Of a stretch of 20,188 nucleotides of DNA, positions 8,026-14,476 are shown in pieces. This DNA comes from Methanoregula sp. UBA471. GTDB taxonomy: Archaea; Halobacteriota; Methanomicrobia; Methanomicrobiales; Methanospirillaceae. How positions within the stretch are numbered: position 1 is the stretch's first letter; every line of letters starts with the position of its first letter. The notes below the pieces were generated by a model. That model had not been told where the DNA came from, did not search any database, and saw only the letters and a list, made by a program, of their open reading frames with translations. The stretch lies in assembly GCA_002495065.1 (NCBI GenBank), contig DADT01000019.1:1-20188 (forward strand). Reading direction: 5' to 3'. The position numbers and the translations under genes were made by a program.

Positions 8026-8034
8026 ATTTATAAG
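8026..8034 (-). promoter_or_regulatory. TATA box for the TylF-family gene
   Basis: The minus strand reads CTTATAAAT, a strong archaeal TATA box. About 27 nt downstream is 8002, next to the ATG at 8000, pointing to a leaderless transcript. Confidence 0.45.
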
Positions 8035-8041
8035 ATGAAGG

Positions 8042-8437
8042 TCATATCCCCGTCAGTTTTTTTCTCATGCGCCGGTTGGTGGCGAGATATCCGGTAATGA
8101 CCGCGACAACGAGAAGGATGGCTGATGTCATTATTGAGACAAGGATGGCAAGTCCCGAGATATAGGCCACGATAACGGAGATAAGCCCCAGCCCTCTTCC
8201 ACGGCGGTACGCCCCTATGACAGAGATGACAAGCAGGACCGTAGGCAGGATAATAAGAAGTGACCGGAACCCGGGATCGGAATATACGGTCCCGATGATA
8301 TCCCCTACTACATTCAGGATCACCGCTTCAGGATCGATACCGATCGCTGTCCAGACTCCGGATATGAAGCCAAGACCGATAACAAACTGCCAGATATATG
8401 CCCGGGATTTTTTTGCCATAGTGTCAGTTCCGCTCAT
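8042..8437 (-). CDS. Hypothetical four-helix membrane protein
   Basis: The 131-aa protein has about four hydrophobic segments: IWQFVIGLGFISGVWTAIGI, a second after TVYSDPGFRS, then LISVIVAYISGLAILVSIM and ILLVVAVITGYLA. Between helices 2 and 3 there is a basic loop (GAYRRGRGLG), and the tail is basic (NRRMRKKL), suggesting that both face the cytoplasm. Starts are possible at 8437 (MSGTDT) or 8419 (MAKKSRAY); the downstream one puts lysines right before helix 1. A TATA-like TTTATTAAA lies at 8479-8487 on the minus strand. The family is not recognised. It stands alone between the TylF-family gene and the permease. Confidence 0.7.
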   Translation of the reverse strand: MSGTDTMAKKSRAYIWQFVIGLGFISGVWTAIGIDPEAVILNVVGDIIGTVYSDPGFRSLLIILPTVLLVISVIGAYRRGRGLGLISVIVAYISGLAILVSIMTSAILLVVAVITGYLATNRRMRKKLTGI

Positions 8438-8478
8438 TTCCGGAAACGGGATCCGGATATCTCAGGTTAGACACTTTT

Positions 8479-8487
8479 TTTAATAAA
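8479..8487 (-). promoter_or_regulatory. TATA box for the four-helix membrane protein gene
   Basis: The minus strand reads TTTATTAAA. A start site about 27 nt downstream falls near 8456, leaving a leader of about 20 nt before the ATG at 8437. Confidence 0.35.
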
Positions 8488-8505
8488 TGAGTCGGAACGG
8501 CTTTG

Positions 8506-9804
8506 TCAGGCTTTTCCTACACCGCCGGATTCTGCAATAACCAGCAGTATTACGCCGACTACGGTGAGCACTATGCCAAAACCAAGCACAGGTACATCCT
8601 GCTGGAAAAGAAGGAAGATACAAAACACCAGTCCGGCAAGGGGGAACAGGGGTAACCTCCCAATCGAGAGCGGGATGCGGAAAGGTCTGGGAGATTCCGG
8701 AGAATGGTACCGCAGGAAAATGACTGCCGCGTTGATCACTATAAAGGTGACAAAGAGCGTGAAGTTGGTCACGTTGGCAATAAAGGCGATGTCACCGGAG
8801 AACAGGAGCGCGATCGAAAGGACACCGCAGAACGCTATGGCAGTCCACGGGGTTCGCCTGCCCGGGTGAACCATGGCAAAGCGGGCAGTTAACCGCGACG
8901 ACCCTGCCATCCCGTAGAGGATCCGTGATGATGCATACATGGACATCAGGGCGGTATTGGCCGTAGCAAAGAGGGCTACTACTGCGATAACGATCGCAGC
9001 ATCAGGACCGAGCGTACCGGATACGATATCTGAGAACGGGGCTGTGGAAACCGACAACTCCTGCCATCCCAGTAAAGATACAACGGAAAGGGCAACCAGT
9101 ACATAGAAGATAACGCTGATAACAACAGCGAGGATCAGCGCTTTGGGAACTGTAGTCTCGGGCGACCGTGTTTCTTCTGAAAATTTTACCATGGATTCAA
9201 ATCCCTGGTAAGCAAAAAAAATCAGGGCTGATGCAGCAAAAAGTCCGGAAAAACCCCGGGGCATCTCCCAGTAATTGACACTCCCCAGATGTGGCAGGCC
9301 AAGTGCAATAATGAGGACAAGTCCTGCTGCTTCTATGAGCGTTGAGATCACCGCAACCCGGGCAGTCTCTTTTATACCATAGCCGAGGAGGACGGTCAGC
9401 AGCACGAGAAGAACGACTGCAGAGATTATCAGCGGGACGTTTGTCAGGGCTGCGAAATACCCTGCAAACCCGAGTGCAACCGTGGCAGCTGCGAGGACCC
9501 CGGACAGGAAAACCAGCCAGCCGATGACAAAGGCAAGACGTGTATTGAATGCATTCGCGATATAGTCATACTCTGCTCCGGCTTTCGTGAACATGGAGGA
9601 GAGTTCTGCGTAACTCAGCCCCGTCAGGAGTGCAATGATCGCGGAAAGCCCAAATGCGAGCCAGAGCGCATTTCCTGCAAGTCCTGCAGCCTGACCGATG
9701 AGAACGTAGATGCCGGCTCCCAGGATAATCCCCACACCTGACAGCGTTACTTCAATAAGACCAAGTTCGCGCTTCAGAGTGGGATTTAAGGATTTGCGGT
9801 CCAT
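8506..9804 (-). CDS. APC-superfamily amino acid permease
   Basis: The 432-aa integral membrane protein has about 12 helices. The first-helix motif GVGIILGAGIY (residues 23-33) is the unwound substrate-binding segment of the APC fold. ALIFFAYQGFESMVKFSEET matches helix 6 and its following loop, and PRPFRIPL lies before the last helices, as in amino acid/polyamine permeases. The N-terminus (LKRELGLIEVTLSGVGIILG) is typical, so the start at 9804 is well supported; minus-strand AGGA lies about 5 nt upstream. Transport of an amino acid, probably proton-coupled, is inferred from the family; the substrate cannot be read. The gene appears monocistronic. Confidence 0.9.
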   Translation of the reverse strand: MDRKSLNPTLKRELGLIEVTLSGVGIILGAGIYVLIGQAAGLAGNALWLAFGLSAIIALLTGLSYAELSSMFTKAGAEYDYIANAFNTRLAFVIGWLVFLSGVLAAATVALGFAGYFAALTNVPLIISAVVLLVLLTVLLGYGIKETARVAVISTLIEAAGLVLIIALGLPHLGSVNYWEMPRGFSGLFAASALIFFAYQGFESMVKFSEETRSPETTVPKALILAVVISVIFYVLVALSVVSLLGWQELSVSTAPFSDIVSGTLGPDAAIVIAVVALFATANTALMSMYASSRILYGMAGSSRLTARFAMVHPGRRTPWTAIAFCGVLSIALLFSGDIAFIANVTNFTLFVTFIVINAAVIFLRYHSPESPRPFRIPLSIGRLPLFPLAGLVFCIFLLFQQDVPVLGFGIVLTVVGVILLVIAESGGVGKA

Positions 9805-9838
9805 GGAGATCCTGCAATCTCCCGTTTTGTTTCATGGG

Positions 9839-9847
9839 ATTAAAAGG
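9839..9847 (-). promoter_or_regulatory. TATA box for the APC permease
   Basis: The minus strand reads CCTTTTAAT. The implied start near 9817 gives a leader of about 13 nt carrying the AGGA before the ATG at 9804. Confidence 0.35.
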
Positions 9848-9881
9848 AATCGGGGGACAGAATACGTGAAAAATATCCCGG

Positions 9882-10373
9882 TCAACGGATCGGATCAGCA
9901 TCAACATCCATTTCGTCGAGAAACGGCATCAGCCCGGTGATGAAACGAACAGGTGTTCCGACAGGTGTTCCATATCGGGGAGACTGCATCTCCCCGGTAT
10001 TTACGACCTCGATCACGAGCGGAAAGTCCCGCATAGTCTTTTCGAATGACGGGTCATTTTCACGGGTAAATCGAAGGAAACTTCCGACTGATATAAAGGG
10101 TCGTCCGTACTCCGGCACCGGGTCAAATTCTTCCAGCACGGATTCCAGGGTCCTCGTGCGTGCGAGGTCTTCTTCAAAAAACAGGTAGACTTCGACGTCA
10201 TATCTCCGGCTTATCTCGTCCAGCATGCGGATATCGAGCATACTTCCCTTCATGGCACCAAGAGACCGGAGCTTCTCGTCAGTTGTACTCCCGGGAAGCG
10301 CTTCCCATGCTGCATTCTTCTCCATATAAGGAGGTTGGAGGTCAGGAACAGTAAAGGTATTGGATAATTTCAC
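9882..10373 (-). CDS. Hypothetical protein, GTG start (163 aa)
   Basis: The 163-residue soluble protein is rich in acidic residues and Pro. It starts MKLSNTFTVPDLQPPYMEKN from a GTG at 10373; the overlapping ATG one base upstream reads straight into TGA. There is no signal peptide, membrane segment or cysteine. Recognisable stretches such as MLDEISRRYDVEVYLFFEED and RPFISVGSFLRFTRENDPSF suggest an alpha/beta domain, but I do not recognise the family. Met17 (10325) is an alternative start with no Shine-Dalgarno. The frame is open back to about 10430, but the only other start-like codon is CTG. Its promoter has a TATA box at 10433-10440 and tandem 11-bp repeats over the expected transcription start. 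Confidence 0.6.
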   Translation of the reverse strand: MKLSNTFTVPDLQPPYMEKNAAWEALPGSTTDEKLRSLGAMKGSMLDIRMLDEISRRYDVEVYLFFEEDLARTRTLESVLEEFDPVPEYGRPFISVGSFLRFTRENDPSFEKTMRDFPLVIEVVNTGEMQSPRYGTPVGTPVRFITGLMPFLDEMDVDADPIR

Positions 10374-10405
10374 ATAAAACGGCAGAAGGGGTGAATTTTG
10401 GCACT

Positions 10406-10440
10406 CCGGATAATTCCCGGATAATTCTCCGTATTATAAC
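10406..10440 (-). promoter_or_regulatory. Promoter with two tandem 11-bp repeats (candidate operator)
   Basis: CCGGATAATTC occurs twice back to back at 10406-10416 and 10417-10427 (plus strand). Just upstream on the minus strand is GTTATAAT (10433-10440), a TATA box for the 163-aa gene with a predicted start near 10409. The repeats therefore cover the space between TATA box and start site, where a bound protein would block RNA polymerase. The regulator is unknown. Confidence 0.4.
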
Positions 10441-10463
10441 GCAATTTTTAAGAATTAAAAAAT

Positions 10464-10705
10464 GGCTCTGTTGAAACATACACGAACGGGAGTTCACACC
10501 CGATCCATGAAAATCATTTAACCCTATAATTTTATGAGGGCTCCCCGGCTCAGGACCTCTCCGAGGCACGGCGGGGCAGTGCGGTCTTTACAAATATGCT
10601 TACTGACACGGATCCGCAGCGGGGGCCCCCGTCGGGGGAGGGGTTCATCACAAATAATTAGAGAAATAAAACAATCCAATAATCACATCTGTTTAATTTA
10701 ATTTT
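10464..10705. repeat. Structured GC-rich repeat, copy A
   Basis: About 240 bp shared with 11661-11901 in direct orientation. A 32-bp block at 10554-10585 is identical to 11749-11780. Candidate hairpins are CCTC-TCC-GAGG (10556-10566), GCAC/GTGC (10566-10569 with 10579-10582) and CCCCC-GTC-GGGGG (10626-10638). It ends with the shared run TCTGTTTAATTTAATTTT (10688-10705). No convincing reading frame spans it, and the copies differ by small insertions and deletions that would break any frame. The GC-rich core within AT-rich flanks suggests an RNA or a mobile-element end rather than a gene remnant. Confidence 0.6.
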
Positions 10706-10706
10706 C

Positions 10707-10917
10707 TGGGAAATCCTCACAATATTTCTCTCAACGCTCTTTTAGGATTGCGACACGTAATCCCCCCATCCCCGCCGCTGTTGGCATCCCCTCTGAAGCG
10801 AAAATTTCAACAAAGGTAAATACAAACACCACCGCAAAGGGCAGGGGGGTTTTGAGGGGGGCAGGCATTGTCCCCTCCGATAACGGGTGATTCGCAATTT
10901 TGTTGAAATCTCAGGGG
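10707..10917. repeat. Nested inverted repeats in the right half of the element
   Basis: ATTGCGA at 10747-10753 pairs with TCGCAAT at 10892-10898, and ATTTCAACAAA at 10804-10814 pairs with TTTGTTGAAAT at 10899-10909. TGTTGAA (10901-10907) also pairs with TTCAACA at 10918-10924. C-runs (CCCCCCATCCCC, about 10762-10773) face G-runs (GGGGGG at about 10845 and 10856). The TGTTGAA core recurs in the terminal repeats, so these may be relic ends of nested insertions. No gene is apparent. Confidence 0.4.
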
Positions 10918-10991
10918 TTCAACAGAGCCAAAAAAATCATATTTTTTCATGGCTATTGAAGAAATAGATACATAAGAACCGGTAAAGTGAA

Positions 10992-11543
10992 TTAAAATAT
11001 CCTGACAAAGACGTCGTGAACAATATTTGCAAACCAATTTGAAGCGTCACCCGCCTGTTTATTTAATTCTTCTACCGATGGGTAATTCACCCGGTCACTT
11101 GTTGTCTCTGGCGCTGGAGCAGGTTGGAGGGCAGTAAAGGTTGGTTTTAATATACATTCATTATTCAAAGGAATCAGTACCGCGCTATAGCTGTAAGGAT
11201 TTCGTTCGGGTATAAAATCAGATTCTGATATGGTAAAATTATACGTTATTGATCTGTTGAGAGATATTGAAAAGTTGCCATTTTCGTCAGTCCTTGTATT
11301 CCAGATACTTGTATTCCTACCAGGAATAAAACCCTCCGAATATTTCGATGGATCATAAGAAATTGTAATAATAGCATCACTCATAGGTCTGTCAATTGCA
11401 TCAAACACACGACAGTGTACGGTTTGCAACTGCTTTTCGGATGTGGTTTGATTTGAGATGCTGGAAGAATTACCAGATTCCGAAGTGCAGCCTGTAAGGG
11501 TAACAAACATCGCAAGCAGTAATAGTACGAGAAATTTTTTCAT
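10992..11543 (-). CDS. Small secreted lipoprotein with a carboxypeptidase-regulatory-like beta domain
   Basis: The 183-aa protein starts MKKFLVLLLLAMFVTLTGCT: a short basic n-region, hydrophobic core and lipobox LTGC with Cys19, so membrane anchoring outside the cell is expected. A Ser/Thr/Asn-rich linker follows (about 20-37). Residues 40-130 read VHCRVFDAIDRPMSDAIITI and later NTRTDENGNFSISL, the pattern of carboxypeptidase-regulatory/Ig-like beta-sandwiches that serve adhesion or scaffolding. The C-terminal 35 residues are Pro/Ala-rich, then amphipathic. AGGA lies about 8-10 nt upstream of the ATG. Its base composition is more AT-rich than the flanking metabolic genes, and it sits between the two copies of the structured repeat, so acquisition with the repeats is possible. 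No partner gene is adjacent. Confidence 0.72.
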   Translation of the reverse strand: MKKFLVLLLLAMFVTLTGCTSESGNSSSISNQTTSEKQLQTVHCRVFDAIDRPMSDAIITISYDPSKYSEGFIPGRNTSIWNTRTDENGNFSISLNRSITYNFTISESDFIPERNPYSYSAVLIPLNNECILKPTFTALQPAPAPETTSDRVNYPSVEELNKQAGDASNWFANIVHDVFVRIF

Positions 11544-12028
11544 ATTGATTCCTTTACTTTTTTGTTAATCTGCGGAGCTGTATCGATACCCGAAACCCAA
11601 TTCTCCCATTATTTTTTCCGGAATTTTTATCTTTGCTTCAGGATTCGGGAAGAATACTATTTCTATTGAAAAGGCATGAACGGGAATGGTTTCTCACCCA
11701 ACCATGAAAATCATTAATCCCTGAAATTTATGAGGTCTCCCGCCTCATGACCTCTCCGAGGCACGGCGGGGCAGTGCGGTGTTTACGAATATGCTTAGAA
11801 CACTGATCCGCCGCGGGGGCGCCCCGTCGGGGGCGGCGGGTTCATCGCAAATAATTATGAGGAATAAACAATCCATTACTCAATCTGTTTAATTTAATTT
11901 TCATGGGATTGGTTTTTTTGAAGATTGTTGTCGGATAATTCGAGTGAAAACGAACGGAAAACAATAACTGACCGCTGACGACTAAGAAAAAGTGCAGAAT
12001 GCGAGAAAAATTCACGGTTAAAAATCGT
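11544..12028. other. 485-bp intergenic region with repeat copy B, no gene seen
   Basis: The first 115 bp hold the AT-rich upstream region of the lipoprotein gene. Repeat copy B follows (11661-11901), then about 125 bp of unassigned DNA before the end of the DUF6159-type gene. I see no supported coding sequence. Confidence 0.55.
11661..11901. repeat. Structured GC-rich repeat, copy B (right end of element missing)
   Basis: It aligns over its whole length with copy A. It begins TTCTATTGAA, a degenerate form of the copy A terminal repeat, and ends with the same TCTGTTTAATTTAATTTT at 11884-11901. Beyond that the two diverge and no right-hand terminal repeat is found, so B is a truncated or older copy. 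Its hairpins include ATGAGG/CCTCAT (11730-11735 with 11743-11748, 7-nt loop), CCTC-TCC-GAGG (11751-11761), GCAC/GTGC (11761-11764 with 11774-11777), and a GC-rich stem CCGCCGC/GCGGCGG enclosing CCCC-GTC-GGGG (11822-11832). Confidence 0.6.
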
Positions 12029-12877
12029 TCAGATATTTCCCGGCCCGGCCTGTTTTGGAACAAAGGCATGCCGGATAAGATCCCTGCTGAACGCTGAAGG
12101 AATCACCCCGGTACGTGCGTAGGAATAGAGAGCCGTGACAAAGATGCCCTGCATTGCAGAAGCAACAACCGCAATAACAACAATGAAGATGAGGAAAAGG
12201 ACCAGCGCAATTCCAAAGAGCATCATATTTCCGAGAGCCAGTGTTGCCAGCACGCCAATTGCGCCAATAAAACCGATTACAACAAATATGAGCATAATAG
12301 ATCCGGAACCGACAATACTTTCACCCCATGTCTTTTTTATAAGCGATACGGACTCTTTTACCGAGTCCAGCACTCCTTTATTCTCAAGGACAAGGACAGG
12401 AACAACAAAGAAGGTTACCAGACTCCAGACACCCCCGACCAGTGCGGTGGCTATCCGCCCGACGATCCCTGCCCGCCTTTCAATGAGGTGCAGGATGATC
12501 CCAACGGTCGCAGAGATGAGTGCCCATGCAAGAATGGCGGGAAGGTGCCGCGAAGCATTGGCAATTCCTTCACCAACAGACATCTCCCGACCGTTCAGGT
12601 GGGCATTCACGCAGCTTATCAGTGCCGTATTAAAAAATATCACCACGAAGTAACTCGCTGCATAAAATGCAAACAGGATTACCATAAAGAGACCGGACCC
12701 TGCCGCTGCCGGACCCATGAGGATTTCTGCAAAAATGAGGGGCAGCGCAAAGGTGATGATGACAACCAGCGTCACCAGACCTGATAGTATCGGGAATACG
12801 AGTAATTTTTTATTTTCCATCAGGATATTCCAGCTCGCCTTTACCAGCTCGATACTCCTGCCAATACTTTCAAACAT
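12029..12877 (-). CDS. DUF6159-family polytopic membrane protein
   Basis: The 282-aa protein has about six hydrophobic segments. The amphipathic opening MFESIGRSIELVKASWNILM followed by KKLLVFPILSGLV is typical of a group of archaeal/bacterial membrane proteins named DUF6159. A second amphipathic stretch (LDSVKESVSLIKKTWGES) precedes helix 4, and ALYSYARTGVIPSAFSRDLI is the conserved C-terminal region. No enzyme motif is visible and the function is unknown. The start at 12877 is supported by a TATA box at 12910-12920 (minus strand, TTTTTAATAA) and a predicted short leader. It appears monocistronic. Confidence 0.75.
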   Translation of the reverse strand: MFESIGRSIELVKASWNILMENKKLLVFPILSGLVTLVVIITFALPLIFAEILMGPAAAGSGLFMVILFAFYAASYFVVIFFNTALISCVNAHLNGREMSVGEGIANASRHLPAILAWALISATVGIILHLIERRAGIVGRIATALVGGVWSLVTFFVVPVLVLENKGVLDSVKESVSLIKKTWGESIVGSGSIMLIFVVIGFIGAIGVLATLALGNMMLFGIALVLFLIFIVVIAVVASAMQGIFVTALYSYARTGVIPSAFSRDLIRHAFVPKQAGPGNI

Positions 12878-13307
12878 AGGATCGGTGTGGGATGTGAGAT
12901 GAGATGAAGGTTATTAAAAATCAGAGGTGATATGTCACGCCTGGGCACTCTGTGGGGCGCTACGGTGAGAAGGGAATTTTTTAGCGTGATTCCTGATGAA
13001 CTGCAGTTGGAAATCCATGCTTAAGGGAACAATACTGAACTCCGGATCTATGGATACATCCGGGTATAACCATGGAGCCTGGTGATTCGGCATTATCACA
13101 CGGAATGTGTCAGATGGCGTAACGCATCCGGCACCGTTTTCACAATGAACAGAGGGTTTTCCTGATTTGTGCCCTGGAAATATATCGTTTGGGGGTTTCT
13201 CATAAGTACGGGTATCAGGTTCAGACCATTACAAACTCACTCAATATCAACTGCATCCGGTTATGATAATGATTATAATAAAGGATAGTAACCGGGTGGC
13301 CCCGGAT
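12878..13307. other. 430-bp intergenic region, one weak 30-codon ORF
   Basis: On the minus strand TTTTTAATAA (12911-12920) is a promoter candidate for the DUF6159-type gene. On the plus strand, ATG 12932 to TAA 13024 encodes 30 residues beginning MSRLGTLWGATVRR, with GAGGTG ending 2 nt before the ATG; that spacing is too short for a normal site. Nothing else is convincing. Confidence 0.4.
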
Positions 13308-14207
13308 TTACCGGACCATCGCATCCCGGATAAACACCCCTGCCAGGTTTATCGCCTGTTCTCCTTCTGGTACCTGCCAGGCAAATGCCTGCCAGCAATG
13401 GAACATCCCTTCCCAGAGCTCAAACTGGACAGGGACACCTGCCCAGCGTGCCTTGTCAACAAAAGAGGCAATATCTGATAATAACAGTTCGTGTGTCCCT
13501 GCCTGGATATAGAGCCGGGGGATGCCGGAAAGGCGGGCGTAAACGGGAGAAGCGAGGGGATCTTCAGGATTATGCCCGGCAAGGTATGCCGTCCGGATTG
13601 CATTGAGTTGTGCCGGGGTCAGCCAGTCATTATCAATGTTCTTTGTCACCGATTCACCGTCAAAAAGCATAGTAACAACAGGTGACATGCAGACTCCTGC
13701 CGGCGGAAGGGGTAAGCGCTGGTCACGTGCGGATAAAAGAAGATCAAGCACCAGCGTTCCCCCGGCTGAAATACCTGCGGGTATTATCCGGTGAGACGGT
13801 AAACCGTGAGAGAGGAGATATTTATATGCAGTGATGGCATCCTCTGCCTGAGCCGGGAATACATGTTCGGGAGCCAGGCGGTAATCGACCGAGAAGACAC
13901 GGGCCTGTGCGGCTTTGGCAATCCGGGCGCACAGTCCCAGATGATCCTGTGTTGAACCGAGATTAACACCCCCGCCGTGAAAAAAAAGGACGGTCTGATC
14001 TGCTACTGCTTCAGGATTGCTGATCCAGTAACCCCGCAGTCCACGGGCAATTTCTACAGACTCAGTGGCCGGAAGTTCAGATTCTTCATCCTGCATTTCG
14101 CTTATGAACGCAGAAGAATCCTGCCGCACCAATGAAACCGGCTTTCTGAAGTCCGGTGCATTTGATTTCAGACGAGTGAGAAGGTCTGCGGACTTATTCG
14201 GGATCAT
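13308..14207 (-). CDS. Alpha/beta hydrolase, hormone-sensitive-lipase family (esterase)
   Basis: The 299-aa protein has the HSL-family oxyanion motif HGGG at residues 77-80, the nucleophile elbow GISAGG with Ser147, and the histidine motif GMFHCWQ with His270. VDYRLAPEHVFPAQAEDAI is also diagnostic of the family. The catalytic acid lies in QAGTHELLLSD: by alignment with the usual ExDPLxD motif it would be Glu240, or less likely Asp245. There is no signal peptide, so a cytoplasmic carboxylesterase on short-chain esters is inferred. A TATA box (ATTTTATC on the minus strand, 14233-14240) is about 27 nt from the ATG at 14207, so the mRNA is probably leaderless. Confidence 0.88.
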   Translation of the reverse strand: MIPNKSADLLTRLKSNAPDFRKPVSLVRQDSSAFISEMQDEESELPATESVEIARGLRGYWISNPEAVADQTVLFFHGGGVNLGSTQDHLGLCARIAKAAQARVFSVDYRLAPEHVFPAQAEDAITAYKYLLSHGLPSHRIIPAGISAGGTLVLDLLLSARDQRLPLPPAGVCMSPVVTMLFDGESVTKNIDNDWLTPAQLNAIRTAYLAGHNPEDPLASPVYARLSGIPRLYIQAGTHELLLSDIASFVDKARWAGVPVQFELWEGMFHCWQAFAWQVPEGEQAINLAGVFIRDAMVR

Positions 14208-14232
14208 TATCTTTGGTTATGGTAATAGGGGA

Positions 14233-14240
14233 AGATAAAA
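14233..14240 (-). promoter_or_regulatory. TATA box for the HSL-family hydrolase
   Basis: The minus strand reads ATTTTATC. The predicted start near 14209 is 2 nt before the ATG at 14207, and no Shine-Dalgarno is present. Confidence 0.4.
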
Positions 14241-14343
14241 TGAGGGTATCAGATGCGTGGGAAAATACCTTCTGCTGAGTATATGCGGTTTACCGGGATA
14301 CGGGAGTTGTCATCCCCGTCAACCTGATGCCAGATTCATGAAA

Positions 14344-14428
14344 AATTATATAGGGGAGTACACGATCCTAACAGATGCGCATACCTGTGCGCAGAAGACT
14401 CGCCCCTCATTCCCTGAAACGTGGGAAT
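14344..14428 (+). promoter_or_regulatory. Promoter and hairpin-rich leader of the superoxide reductase gene
   Basis: AATTATATA at 14344-14352 is a good TATA box with a predicted start near 14373, leaving a leader of about 100 nt, longer than elsewhere in the window. At the predicted start is TGCGCATACCTGTGCGCA (14376-14393), a 6-bp stem whose arms are themselves palindromic. ATTCCC (14409-14414) pairs with GGGAAT (14423-14428). These could be an operator and a leader structure controlling the oxidative-stress gene. Confidence 0.4.
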
Positions 14429-14476
14429 CACGGATGACGATCAATTAACCCTGGATGAAGAGTATGAGCTGATGAT

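Larger units (their letters stand above)
10464..10929. mobile_element. 466-bp non-autonomous element with IS6/IS240-like terminal inverted repeats
   Basis: GGCTCTGTTGAA at 10464-10475 is matched perfectly by TTCAACAGAGCC at 10918-10929, in inverted orientation. The sequence is close to the ends of IS6/IS240-family insertion sequences (GGxTCTGTTGCAA type). The 8 bp flanking each side are TAAAAAAT (left) and AAAAAAAT (right), 7 of 8 identical; IS6 elements make 8-bp duplications, but the flanks are A-rich, so this is suggestive only. No transposase is encoded. The left half carries the structured repeat copy A; the right half is a self-complementary, G/C-run-rich region. The best reading is a miniature or decayed IS6-like element. 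Confidence 0.55.
10374..10991. other. 618-bp intergenic region, no gene seen
   Basis: This stretch holds the promoter of the leftward 163-aa gene (10406-10440), the IS6-like miniature element (10464-10929) and about 60 bp of AT-rich DNA before the lipoprotein stop codon. The short open frames within it have no homology-like features and no ribosome-binding sites. Confidence 0.6.

Noticed and set aside
10540..10660. tRNA-like reading of the GC-rich repeat (GGTTCATC resembles a T-loop)
   Set aside because: No acceptor stem, anticodon arm or conserved GTTCGA-type T-arm can be drawn in either copy.
12135..12653. 172-codon ORF antisense to the DUF6159-type gene
   Set aside because: Thr/Ile/Pro/Ser-rich composition typical of the reverse strand of hydrophobic helices.
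12932..13024. 30-codon ORF MSRLGTLWGATVRR...
   Set aside because: GAGGTG ends only 2 nt before the ATG, and there is no recognisable domain; kept only as a note.
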